Below, piece by piece: positions 17,204-24,796 of a DNA stretch of 64,000 nucleotides (positions are counted from its first letter, which is position 1; the number at the start of each line of letters is the position of its first letter). The stretch covers positions 5,036,501-5,100,500 of the forward strand of contig NZ_CP081869.1 of NCBI RefSeq assembly GCF_019797865.1. The letters are read 5' to 3'. The DNA comes from Chenggangzhangella methanolivorans (lineage in GTDB: Bacteria; Pseudomonadota; Alphaproteobacteria; Rhizobiales; Methylopilaceae). A program made the translations under genes and the position numbers. Below the pieces are notes generated by a model. The model saw only the letters and a program-made list of their open reading frames with translations. It ran no database searches and was not told the origin of the DNA.

Positions 17204-17929
17204 GTGAGATCGACGATGACGACGCCGATGGCCGAAGACACGAGCGGGGCCTTCGTCCTCGAGAAGTTCGCGCCCGAACAGACCTACAAGACCAAGGTCT
17301 ACGCCGCGCTGAAGCAGGCCATCGTCAACATGGACATCTACTCCTCGTCGGAAGCCACCTGGCTCGACGAGCGGCAGCTGTCGGAGAAGCTCGGCGTGAG
17401 CCGCACGCCGGTGCGCGAGGCGGTGGCGATGCTCGAACAAGAGGGCTTCGTGAAGTCGGTGCCCCGCCGCGGCATCATGGTGCTGCGGAAGACCCGCGTC
17501 GAAGTCATCGAGATGGTCCAGGCCTGGGCGGCGCTCGAGAGCATGGCGGCGCGGCTCGCCGTCGCCAACGCCAGCGACGCCGGCATCGCCAAGCTCCGTC
17601 GCCTGTTCGAGAGCTTCGACGAGGGCCACAAGCCGGCCGACTACCTGAACGAGTATTCGGCGGCCAACATCGAGTTTCACCAGACGCTGGTGCAGCTGTC
17701 GGGCTCGTCGGCGCTGATCGACATCACCTCGAACATCTTCATGCATGTCCGCGGCATCCGGCAGATCACCATCGGCCGCGACGACCGCGCCACCAAGTCG
17801 ATGTCCGACCACCTCGCCATCATCGAGGCGCTGGAGCGCCGCGACGTCGACGCGGCGGAGCGGCTGTCGCGCGAGCACACGCTCGGCCTGGCCGCCTATG
17901 TCGAGGAGCACGGCGACATCTTCGACTGA
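17204..17929 (+). CDS. Second GntR/FadR-family regulator
   Basis: A 241-residue FadR-subfamily protein with an intact frame. The winged helix (EKLGVSRTPVREAVAMLEQEGF) is followed by PRRGIMVLRKTRVEV and then an FCD domain (WAALESMAARLAVANASDAG; NIEFHQTLVQLSG). The last part has the His/Asp residues used for metal or carboxylate binding in this family. It is a close paralogue of the regulator at 10537. No copy of the TGGYAT-N5-ATRCCA site is found before its own start; the site at 17995 is downstream of it, before the SucC-like gene. Which of the two GntR proteins recognises the shared operator is not visible. Confidence 0.9.
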   Translation: MRSTMTTPMAEDTSGAFVLEKFAPEQTYKTKVYAALKQAIVNMDIYSSSEATWLDERQLSEKLGVSRTPVREAVAMLEQEGFVKSVPRRGIMVLRKTRVEVIEMVQAWAALESMAARLAVANASDAGIAKLRRLFESFDEGHKPADYLNEYSAANIEFHQTLVQLSGSSALIDITSNIFMHVRGIRQITIGRDDRATKSMSDHLAIIEALERRDVDAAERLSREHTLGLAAYVEEHGDIFD

Positions 17930-17994
17930 ATGGCGGTAACGTCAGTCAAAATCGCGTCCCCGCGACTTTCGGTTCAGTTGCGCTGAACGCGAAC

Positions 17995-18011
17995 TGGTAT
18001 TTAATATGCCA
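17995..18011. promoter_or_regulatory. GntR-type operator in front of sucCD-like genes
   Basis: TGGTAT-TTAAT-ATGCCA, a 6-5-6 inverted repeat 51 bases upstream of ATG 18062, in an A/T-rich patch that may also be the promoter. Confidence 0.65.
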
Positions 18012-18061
18012 GACAACGAGGCGCGGTCAGCGCGTCCGTCCAAGGGAAGGAGGCGCGTACG

Positions 18062-19234
18062 ATGCGGCTTCATGAGTTTCAGGCCAAGCGCCTGCTGGCC
18101 GACTACGGCCTGCCGGCGCCGCGCGGCTTCGTGGCGCTGACGCCCGACGAGGCGGAGGCCGTCGCGCGCGACCTCGGCGCGGCCAAGATCGCGGTCAAGG
18201 CGCAGATCCGCGCCGGCGAGCGGCTTGCGGCCGGCGGCGTCAAGATCGTCCACGGCCCCGCGATGGCGGGCAAGGCGGCCGCCGACATGATCGGCCAGCG
18301 CCTCGTCACGGCCCAGACCGATGAAGGCGGCGAGACCGTGCGCCGCGTCTATGTCGAGGAGGCGGTGACGAGCGACCGCGCCATTCATCTGGCGCTGCTC
18401 GTCGATCCTTCGGTCGGCGGCCTTGTGGCGATCGGCGCGGAGGACGGCGGCGAGGGCGTCGAGGAACGCGCGCGCCGCGGCGTGCTCAAGCAGGAAAGCG
18501 TCGCGCTGCCGCTGACGGGCGGGATCGATCGCGAGGCGGTCGGGGCTTTCCTCGGCAGGATCGGCCTCAAGGGCGCCGAGATCGAACCCGGCTGCGACCT
18601 CGTCGAGGGACTGCGCCGCGCCTTCGTGGAGCTCGACGCCGCGCTCATCGAGATCAACCCGCTCGCGGTCACCTCCGCGGGAGAGCTCAAGGCGCTCGAC
18701 GTCAAGATGACGCTCGACGACAACGCGCTGTTCCGTCATCCCGACCTCGCCTCCCTGCGGGACGACGACGAGGCGGCGCGCACCAAGCTGTCGGCGCATC
18801 GCGACCAGCTGAACTTCGTCCAGCTCGAAGGCGACATCGGCCTCGTGTCGAACGGCGCGGGGCTTGGCCTCGCCACCCTCGACATGGTGATGGCGGCGGG
18901 CGGCAAGCCCGCCAACTTCATGGACGTGCGCACCACCGCGCGCAGCCTCGACATCGCTCACGGCTTCGCGCTGCTGCTCGACAATCCGAAGATCCGCACG
19001 CTGCTGATCAACGTTCATGGCGGCGGCATGCAGTCCTGCGACACGATCGCCGAAGGCCTCGGGGTGGCGCTCCGCCGCTCGGGCCGGAAGCTTCCGATCG
19101 TGATCCGGCTCGCGGGCCAGAACGCGGAGTTCGCGCGCTCGCGGCTCGCGAATTTCGGCTGCGCGGTGATCGAGGCGAACGACATGGGCGAGGCTGCGAC
19201 CCGGGCGGTCGCGGTCGCGGCTGGGAGGGCTTGA
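18062..19234 (+). CDS. SucC-like beta subunit of an acyl-CoA ligase
   Basis: A 390-residue ATP-grasp protein with the succinyl-/malyl-CoA ligase beta layout: MRLHEFQAKRLLADYGLPAP at the start, KAQIRAGERLAAGGVKIV (ATP site), LIEINPLAVTSAGEL (Mg2+ ligands near residue 200) and VSNGAGLGLATLDM in the CoA-ligase domain. Two loops differ from the canonical enzymes: the DVGGGA loop is DVRTTA, and the glycine-rich GGI-x-RCD loop is GGGMQSCD. Those loops contact the carboxylate and phosphate in succinyl-CoA synthetase, so substrate is probably different. The gene overlaps its alpha partner by four bases (ATGA). MtkA (malate-CoA ligase) is an alternative reading but the changed loops argue against it. 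Confidence 0.8.
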   Translation: MRLHEFQAKRLLADYGLPAPRGFVALTPDEAEAVARDLGAAKIAVKAQIRAGERLAAGGVKIVHGPAMAGKAAADMIGQRLVTAQTDEGGETVRRVYVEEAVTSDRAIHLALLVDPSVGGLVAIGAEDGGEGVEERARRGVLKQESVALPLTGGIDREAVGAFLGRIGLKGAEIEPGCDLVEGLRRAFVELDAALIEINPLAVTSAGELKALDVKMTLDDNALFRHPDLASLRDDDEAARTKLSAHRDQLNFVQLEGDIGLVSNGAGLGLATLDMVMAAGGKPANFMDVRTTARSLDIAHGFALLLDNPKIRTLLINVHGGGMQSCDTIAEGLGVALRRSGRKLPIVIRLAGQNAEFARSRLANFGCAVIEANDMGEAATRAVAVAAGRA

Positions 19235-20115
19235 TGGCGATCCTGCTCGACAAGGACACCACGATCGTGGCGCAGGGCGTGACCGGCTGGGCCGGCACCC
19301 ATCACGTCGCGTCGATGATGGAGTACGGCTCGCGGGTCGTCGGCGGCGTGCGGCCGGGCAAGGGCGGGCGCTCCCACCTCAACTTGCCGATCTTCGACAC
19401 GGTCGCTCAGGCGCGCGAGGCCACCAAGGCCAACGCCTCGATCGTGTTCGTGCCGCCCGCGACCGCGGCGGCTGCGATGATCGAGGCCATCGAGGCCGAG
19501 ACGCCGCTGGTCGTGGCCGTCACCGAACGCGTGCCCGTGCTCGACATGATCCGGGTGAAGGACGCGCTGAAGGGCTCGCGCACCCGCCTCGTCGGCGCCA
19601 ACAGCCAGGGCGTGCTCGCGCCCGGCGTCTGCAAGCTCGGCGTCATGGCGACGGGGTCCGAGCGGCCGGGCGGCGTCGGCGTCGTGTCGCGTTCGGCCTC
19701 GCTCACGAGCGAGGTGGTGGCGCAGGTCACCGCCGCGGGGCTCGGCCAGTCCACGACGGTCGGCGTCGGCGGCGACGCGGTCCATGGCATGTCGATGCGC
19801 GACTGCGTCGAGCTGTTCCTTGCCGACCCCGACACCGACGGGCTCGTGCTCATCGGCGAGATCGGCGGCCACGAGGAGCAGGAGGTCGCCGACTACCTGA
19901 CCGAGGTGAAGCCCAACAAGCCGGTCGTCGCGCTCGTGGTCGGTTCCCACGCCCCGCGCGAGCGCCGCATGGGGCACGCCGGCGCGCTCGCCTTCGGGGC
20001 GCAGGACGACGCCACCGCCAAGATCAAGGCGCTCGAGCGCGCCGGGGTCAGGGTGGCGCCGAGCGCGCATCTCGTCGGCCGCACGATCGCCGAGGCGCTC
20101 GCCCAGGCTCGATAA
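19231..20115 (+). CDS. SucD-like alpha subunit of an acyl-CoA ligase
   Basis: A 294-residue CoA-binding/ligase protein. The N-terminal Rossmann CoA-binding domain carries VAQGVTGWAGTHHVASM and PIFDTVAQA; the C-terminal ligase_CoA domain keeps the phosphohistidine region RRMGHAGALAFGAQDDATAK. The family RSGTLTYE motif is RSASLTSE, another change in the active-site loop. Coupled to the beta gene by a 4-base overlap. Together they would form an NDP-forming acid:CoA ligase, and their position after an operator shared with oxc/frc makes oxalate activation the best guess; this has not been demonstrated by sequence alone. Confidence 0.82.
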   Translation: MMAILLDKDTTIVAQGVTGWAGTHHVASMMEYGSRVVGGVRPGKGGRSHLNLPIFDTVAQAREATKANASIVFVPPATAAAAMIEAIEAETPLVVAVTERVPVLDMIRVKDALKGSRTRLVGANSQGVLAPGVCKLGVMATGSERPGGVGVVSRSASLTSEVVAQVTAAGLGQSTTVGVGGDAVHGMSMRDCVELFLADPDTDGLVLIGEIGGHEEQEVADYLTEVKPNKPVVALVVGSHAPRERRMGHAGALAFGAQDDATAKIKALERAGVRVAPSAHLVGRTIAEALAQAR

Positions 20116-20193
20116 CGCCGCACCGCCTTCAGCATTCATCACCTTCTTCACGCGCCGGCGGACCGGGTCCGGGCGCCAACGGGGACGCTTGCG

Positions 20194-21210
20194 ATGAAGA
20201 TCTGCATCTACGGCGCCGGCGCGATCGGCGGCTACATGGCCGTCCAGATGAAGCGCGCCGGGATCGACGTCTCGCTCGTCGCGCGTGGCCCCCATCTCGC
20301 GGCGATCCGCGAGAACGGGCTGAAGCTCCTCATCGACGGCGAGGAGAGGGTGGCCAAGATGCCGGCGACGAAAGTTGCGGCGGAGCTCGGGCCGCAGGAT
20401 TTCGTGATCGTCGGGCTGAAGTCCCATCAGGCCTGGGAATCCGCCGAGGACATGGCCCCGCTGTTCCATGACGAGACCGCGGTCGTCACTGCGCAGAACG
20501 GCGTTCCGTGGTGGTACTTCTACGGGCTCGAGGGTCCCTACAAAGATCTTCGCCTGTCGAGCGTGGACCCAGGCGATCGCCAGTGGAACGCGATCGGACC
20601 GCAGCGTGTCATCGGCGCGACCGTCTACCCGGCGACCGAGATCGTCGAGCCGGGCGTCGTCAAGCACATCTACGGCGACGCCTTCGGCCTCGGCGAGCCC
20701 GACCGCACCAAGTCCGACCGCCTCAAGGCCTTCGGCGACGCGCTCGACGCGAGCGGCCTCAAGGCGCGCTACTACGACGACATTCGCGACGACATCTGGC
20801 TGAAGCTCTGGGGCAACCTCTGCTTCAACCCGATCTCGGCGCTGACGCGCGCCACGCTCGACGTCGTCGCCACTGATCCCGGCACGCGGGCGCTCGCCAA
20901 GAACATGATGCTGGAGGCGCAAGGGATCGGCGAGGCGCTCGGCGCCCGGTTCAGGGTGAATGTCGAGCGGCGCATCGACGGCGCTGCCAAGGTCGGCGCG
21001 CACCGGACCTCGATGCTGCAGGATCTCGAGGCCGGCAAGCCGCTCGAGCTCGACGCCCTTCTTTCGGCCGTGCAGGAGATGGGCCGGCTGATCGGGCGGC
21101 CGACCCCCTATATCGACGCCGTTCTCGCGCTCGCCAAGCAGATGGGCCGGTCGTTCGACGTCTATCCGACGTTTCCCGAAGCGGCGCCTCAGGCGGTGGC
21201 GGCGGAATAG
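20194..21210 (+). CDS. panE2: PanE2-type reductase, probable oxalyl-CoA reductase
   Basis: A 338-residue member of the ketopantoate reductase (ApbA/PanE) family. The N-terminal NAD(P) Rossmann motif is YGAGAIGGYMAVQMKRAG, and the C-terminal helical domain carries the catalytic Lys and the KLWGNLCFNPISALT motif (about residues 210-225) found in PanE. In Methylobacterium extorquens a paralogue named PanE2 reduces oxalyl-CoA to glyoxylate, the main assimilation route for oxalate (Schneider, Skovran and Vorholt). Placement at the end of the sucCD-like operon, in an oxalate locus, fits that function rather than pantothenate synthesis. Start ATG 20194 follows GGGGACG. No pan genes lie nearby. Confidence 0.85.
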   Translation: MKICIYGAGAIGGYMAVQMKRAGIDVSLVARGPHLAAIRENGLKLLIDGEERVAKMPATKVAAELGPQDFVIVGLKSHQAWESAEDMAPLFHDETAVVTAQNGVPWWYFYGLEGPYKDLRLSSVDPGDRQWNAIGPQRVIGATVYPATEIVEPGVVKHIYGDAFGLGEPDRTKSDRLKAFGDALDASGLKARYYDDIRDDIWLKLWGNLCFNPISALTRATLDVVATDPGTRALAKNMMLEAQGIGEALGARFRVNVERRIDGAAKVGAHRTSMLQDLEAGKPLELDALLSAVQEMGRLIGRPTPYIDAVLALAKQMGRSFDVYPTFPEAAPQAVAAE

Positions 21211-21356
21211 GCGACGCTGTCAGCGCCGTCTGCTTGCGCTCGCGCATTTTCGAACGGCGCTACTCATCACACGTTTCGGCGATCCGCGCTCGCTTCCGCC
21301 GCGCAGGTCGCTAGAACCTCTCGGAAGACGCGTATCGATTCCGAGAGGCCTTCCCC

Positions 21357-21752
21357 ATGAATGACGCTGCGCTTTCCGCCTGGACGCCCCGCGTGTTGAG
21401 CATCCTGCGCATCATGGCGGCGCTGCTGTTCATGCAGCACGGCACGCAGAAGCTCCTGGACTTCCCGATCCCGGGACCGGACCCGCTGCCGCCCCTCATT
21501 CTCGTCGCGGGGATCATCGAGCTGTTCGGCAGCGCCGTGCTCGCCATCGGGCTGTTCAGCCGCTGGACCGCTTTCCTGCTGTCGGGAATGGCGGCCGCCG
21601 CCTATTTCGTCGGCCACGCGCACAACGGCTTCTTCCCCATCGTCAACAAGGGCGAGCTCGCGGCGCTCTACAGCTTCACGTTCCTCTACCTGTTCTTCGC
21701 AGGCCCCGGCCCCTGGAGCGTCGACGCCATGCGGGCGAAGTCGCGCGTCTGA
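21357..21752 (+). CDS. DoxX-family membrane protein
   Basis: A 131-residue protein with four hydrophobic helices and the DoxX signature ALLFMQHGTQKLLDFP in helix 1, then AGIIELFGSAVLAIGLFSRW in helices 2-3 and AAYFVGHAHNGFFPIVNKGE before helix 4. DoxX proteins sit in the inner membrane and have been linked to thiol/oxidative stress (DoxX-SodA-SseA) but their chemistry is not settled. It is a lone gene, convergent with the Bat operon, with only 7 bases between the stops. Confidence 0.82.
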   Translation: MNDAALSAWTPRVLSILRIMAALLFMQHGTQKLLDFPIPGPDPLPPLILVAGIIELFGSAVLAIGLFSRWTAFLLSGMAAAAYFVGHAHNGFFPIVNKGELAALYSFTFLYLFFAGPGPWSVDAMRAKSRV

Positions 21753-21759
21753 AGCGGCG

Positions 21760-23034
21760 TCACGCCGGACCGTCGAGCGGCTTAAGGCCTGAGCGCGCCG
21801 TGCGGCCAGCCGCGACGGCGGCCGCGCGGGCGCTCGCGATCCGGCGGCCCAGGCGCCCGAGCGCGGGCGGCGGCGCGGCCGCGGCGTCGAACAGGTGCCG
21901 GTCGAGTTCTGCGAGGCCTGCGCGGGCCTCCGGATCTCGCGCCCAGAGGCGCGACGCTTCCGGCTCGGCGCGCGCCAGCCGCGTGACCGCCGCCCGGAAG
22001 GCGACCGGGTCGCGTCGCCATGCGGCGATCCGCATGGCGTAGAGCGCGCGCGGCGGAAGCCGGGGCGCGCCGGCTCCGCGCCTGCCGATCGTCAGGAGCG
22101 CAAGCCCTGTAAGAAAGGCGAGCGCGCCGGCGCCCGCCGTCGCCCATGGCCCCGGGGCGGCCTCGGCCGGCGCTGCGCTTGCGTCAGCTGGCGCTCCCGA
22201 GACCGCCCACGCCATCCGCTGAGCCGGGATGACGGCCTTGCGCATCGTCCGCGATCGCGTGTCGAACCACGGGATGTCGATCGGCTCCACGATCGCCGGA
22301 TAGGCGGTGGTCGGCCGCATGTCCCAGCGATAGACCGCGCGCGCCACCGGTCCGTTCTCGGTGACGCGCGTCTCGCGGTCGATCGGGCCGCGGAACGAGA
22401 TGACGCCGGGCGAGCGCATGACGGGCGAGGGCGGGAGCTGCTCGGCCATGACGCCGTCTGCCTCGATGGTGACGGTGCGCCGAAGCGTCTCGCCGCGCGG
22501 AACGCGGTTGGGATCGCCCGACCATTGGTCGGTGACGCGCACCCCGGCGGAGGGCAGCCACCACTGTTTCGGGTCGCGGGGGCCGCCGGGGCCCGTCCAT
22601 TCCGCGACTTTCAGTTTGATGGGCGCCGATTTCACCTCGAGCGTCCGTTGGCCAGCCCCGTCCACGACGCTGAGCTTGTGGGTGAAGCTGCCGATTTCGA
22701 GCTCGCCGGATTTTTCCGGGAAGATCGCGATGACGCGTTCGAACGTCTTGGCCGGAAAGCCATCGAACTCGGCGTCATAGGCGACGTCGCGCGTCAGGTT
22801 GGTCCAGCCGAAATTGGTGAGCGGCGGCTGGATCATGTGCGCGATGTTGATCAGCGGCCGATACGTGCCGCGGATCCGCAGCATGACGAGCTCGTTCGGA
22901 TAGGGGTCGACGCCGTGGCTCTCGGGCGTCACCTCGATCCTCACGTCGTCGAAAATCGAGCGCTCCTGCGCCGCGGCCCCGAGGGGCAGGACCGTCGCGC
23001 AAACCAGGAGAAGGCGAGCCGTCGTCCTCACCAT
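21760..23034 (-). CDS. BatD-like protein, end of MoxR/Bat operon
   Basis: ATG 23034 gives about 424 residues with a signal peptide (ARLLLVCATVLPLGAAAQE). Extracellular beta-rich repeats follow (RIEVTPESHGVDPYPNELVML; FPEKSGELEIGSF; RKTVTIEADGV-like segment), then a membrane helix near residue 300 (WATAGAGALAFLTGLALLTI) and a cytoplasmic Arg/Ala-rich tail. This is the oxygen-tolerance (BatD) family layout. The long frame to 23145 adds 37 non-coding residues. It overlaps the upstream TPR gene by 7 bases and closes the operon. Confidence 0.72.
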   Translation of the reverse strand: MVRTTARLLLVCATVLPLGAAAQERSIFDDVRIEVTPESHGVDPYPNELVMLRIRGTYRPLINIAHMIQPPLTNFGWTNLTRDVAYDAEFDGFPAKTFERVIAIFPEKSGELEIGSFTHKLSVVDGAGQRTLEVKSAPIKLKVAEWTGPGGPRDPKQWWLPSAGVRVTDQWSGDPNRVPRGETLRRTVTIEADGVMAEQLPPSPVMRSPGVISFRGPIDRETRVTENGPVARAVYRWDMRPTTAYPAIVEPIDIPWFDTRSRTMRKAVIPAQRMAWAVSGAPADASAAPAEAAPGPWATAGAGALAFLTGLALLTIGRRGAGAPRLPPRALYAMRIAAWRRDPVAFRAAVTRLARAEPEASRLWARDPEARAGLAELDRHLFDAAAAPPPALGRLGRRIASARAAAVAAGRTARSGLKPLDGPA

Positions 23035-23858
23035 GGGTCTGTCTCCGCGGGCGCCGCCAGGCCCCGCTCCGCGCGTCCGGCGCGCTCCGCCGCGAGCTTG
23101 AGGCTGATGAAGCGGCCCGGATCGTCGGCGATCGTCTCCAGCCATTGCGGCGAAGGCTGGACGACCTGCTGGCTCATGCTCAGCTTCGGCAGTTTCTGTA
23201 ACTCCTCGAACGGTTTGGCCACCTTCGCGCCTTCGCCGCCCGTGCGCCCGCCGCCTTCTGACGCGCTGATCGAGCCGCGCGCCTCGCCGCCGCGTTCGTC
23301 GATGCGGGTCTGCCGGGCGGCGCCGACGCGGGACACCTGGGCGCGGCCGGGGCTTTGCGCCTCGCGTCCGGAGTCGCGGTCGCCGGCCGCGCCTTCGCCG
23401 GTCGAGTTCACGTCGTTCTCCGCGTCGGTCGGAGCTTCGCCGCCGCGCTTCTGGCGCGCGGCGTTGGCGTTGGCGGCGCCGGCGGCGTCCGGGGCGGCGC
23501 GCTCGGTCTTCGCCCGCAAGGCTTCGACGAGCGCGAGATTGTATCGGGCGTCCTCGTCGTTGGGGTCTTGCTCAAGCGCGGCTTCGAGCGCGAAGACGGC
23601 CTCGCGCAGCCTTCCGGCTTTGGCAAGCGCGGTGCCGCGGTCGTAGTCGGCGGCGGGCGCCGTCGCGAATGCCTCGGCCGCCTCGGCGAACCGGCCGCGC
23701 GCATAAAGCGTCGCGCCTTGCCAGGCAGGACCGTCGAGCAGCAGGCTCGCGAGCCACGGCGCCCCCGAATGATAAAGCGCGCGCCCGACCTGATCGGCCG
23801 GCGCCGCCGCCGCGACCGACGCCGCCGCGAGGCCAAGGACCAGGGCGCCGCGGACCAT
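23028..23858 (-). CDS. TPR-containing BatC-like membrane-anchored protein
   Basis: 276 residues from ATG 23858. A signal/anchor (ALVLGLAAASVAAAAP) is followed by two to three TPR-like helix pairs: RGRFAEAAEAFATAP, RGTALAKAGRLREAVFALEAAL and DARYNLALVEALRAKT. The rest is a low-complexity Ala/Gly/Asp linker and a C-terminal segment (KLPKLSMSQQVVQPSPQWL) typical of BatB/BatC TPR proteins. The frame partly coincides with other frames in this GC-rich region, so the start is chosen by signal peptide. It is between the second VWA gene and batD. Confidence 0.72.
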   Translation of the reverse strand: MVRGALVLGLAAASVAAAAPADQVGRALYHSGAPWLASLLLDGPAWQGATLYARGRFAEAAEAFATAPAADYDRGTALAKAGRLREAVFALEAALEQDPNDEDARYNLALVEALRAKTERAAPDAAGAANANAARQKRGGEAPTDAENDVNSTGEGAAGDRDSGREAQSPGRAQVSRVGAARQTRIDERGGEARGSISASEGGGRTGGEGAKVAKPFEELQKLPKLSMSQQVVQPSPQWLETIADDPGRFISLKLAAERAGRAERGLAAPAETDPW

Positions 23859-23860
23859 TC

Positions 23861-24796
23861 TCAGCCGCCCCGCCGGAACAGCAGGAGCGCCGGAACCGCC
23901 GCGAGCGCGAGCAGCCAGCGGCCGTAGTCGTACCAGACGAGAGAGGCGTAAGCGCCCGCGCCGAGCCGGTCGGCGGGGCGGCTCGCGAGTTTCTCGTCGA
24001 CAGGCAGGTGGTCCTCGACCGTCCCGGACGCGCCGCCGCCGAGACTCGCCAGGGACTCGAGTTCCGGACGCCCGGTCGCCTTCGGGCCGGGCGGCCCGTC
24101 GGTCGCGGTCTTCGGCTCGACGAACAGCGTGTGGAGCGCGTTGCCGTCGGCCGCCAGCCCCCGCGCCTCGCCGCGCGCGCCGTCGTCGATTCCGCCGCCG
24201 TCGGTGATCAGCACCACGTCGCCGCCGACCGCGCCGGCGTCCTTCAGCGTGCGCCGCGCAAGGCCGAGCGCGCGCGCCGGGGCGCTGCCGAAGTCCGGCA
24301 CCGTCTGGCCGTCGAGCGCGAACAGGGTGGTCTCGAGCCCCTTTCGGTCGGTGGTCGGCGGCGCGACCAGATAGGCGTCGCCCGCAAAGGCGATCACCGC
24401 GACCTGGCGCGCGCCCGCCGCCTCCGCCGCCGCGAGCGCCGCCACCTTGGCGTCGCGGAACTGGGGGCTCTCGGCGACCGAACGCGACAGGTCCAGGACG
24501 ACGATGACCGTGTCGAGATTGCGGAAGGTCGCGGCGTCTCCGCGCTCGGCCGCCGGCCCGACAAGGGCGATCGCGATCAGCGCGACGGTCGCGGCGGCGG
24601 CGAGCGCGCCGCGCCCCTTGCCCGCCACCACGCCGCCGCGCCGGGCGATGGCGTCGAGCAGATGCGGATCGACCGCGAGCCGCCAGTCGCCGACGCCGCC
24701 CGAGCGCCGGACCGCCGCCGTCACTACGAGCGCCGCGACCGCGAGGCCGAGCAGCCACCATGGCCGCAGAAGCGCGAGGCCGAAGATGTCGATCAT
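23861..24796 (-). CDS. VWA-domain membrane protein (BatB-like)
   Basis: 311 residues from ATG 24796. Two N-terminal helices (LRPWWLLGLAVAALVVT; AAAATVALIAIALVGPA) precede a von Willebrand A domain. The MIDAS motif is DTVIVVLDLSRSVAESPQ, so D-x-S-x-S is present (DLSRS), and VLITDGGG supplies the later Asp. A C-terminal helix (WLLALAAVPALLLF) ends the protein. It overlaps the upstream VWA gene by 4 bases. The two adjacent VWA genes are homologous and probably form a heterodimer, as BatA-BatB do. Confidence 0.82.
   Translation of the reverse strand: MIDIFGLALLRPWWLLGLAVAALVVTAAVRRSGGVGDWRLAVDPHLLDAIARRGGVVAGKGRGALAAAATVALIAIALVGPAAERGDAATFRNLDTVIVVLDLSRSVAESPQFRDAKVAALAAAEAAGARQVAVIAFAGDAYLVAPPTTDRKGLETTLFALDGQTVPDFGSAPARALGLARRTLKDAGAVGGDVVLITDGGGIDDGARGEARGLAADGNALHTLFVEPKTATDGPPGPKATGRPELESLASLGGGASGTVEDHLPVDEKLASRPADRLGAGAYASLVWYDYGRWLLALAAVPALLLFRRGG

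Noticed and set aside
18062..20115. MtkAB (malate-CoA ligase of the serine cycle)
   Set aside because: The gene order and fold fit, but the substrate loops differ from SucCD/MtkAB, and the pair sits with panE2 in an operator-linked oxalate locus rather than with serine-cycle genes. Left as a SucCD-like ligase.
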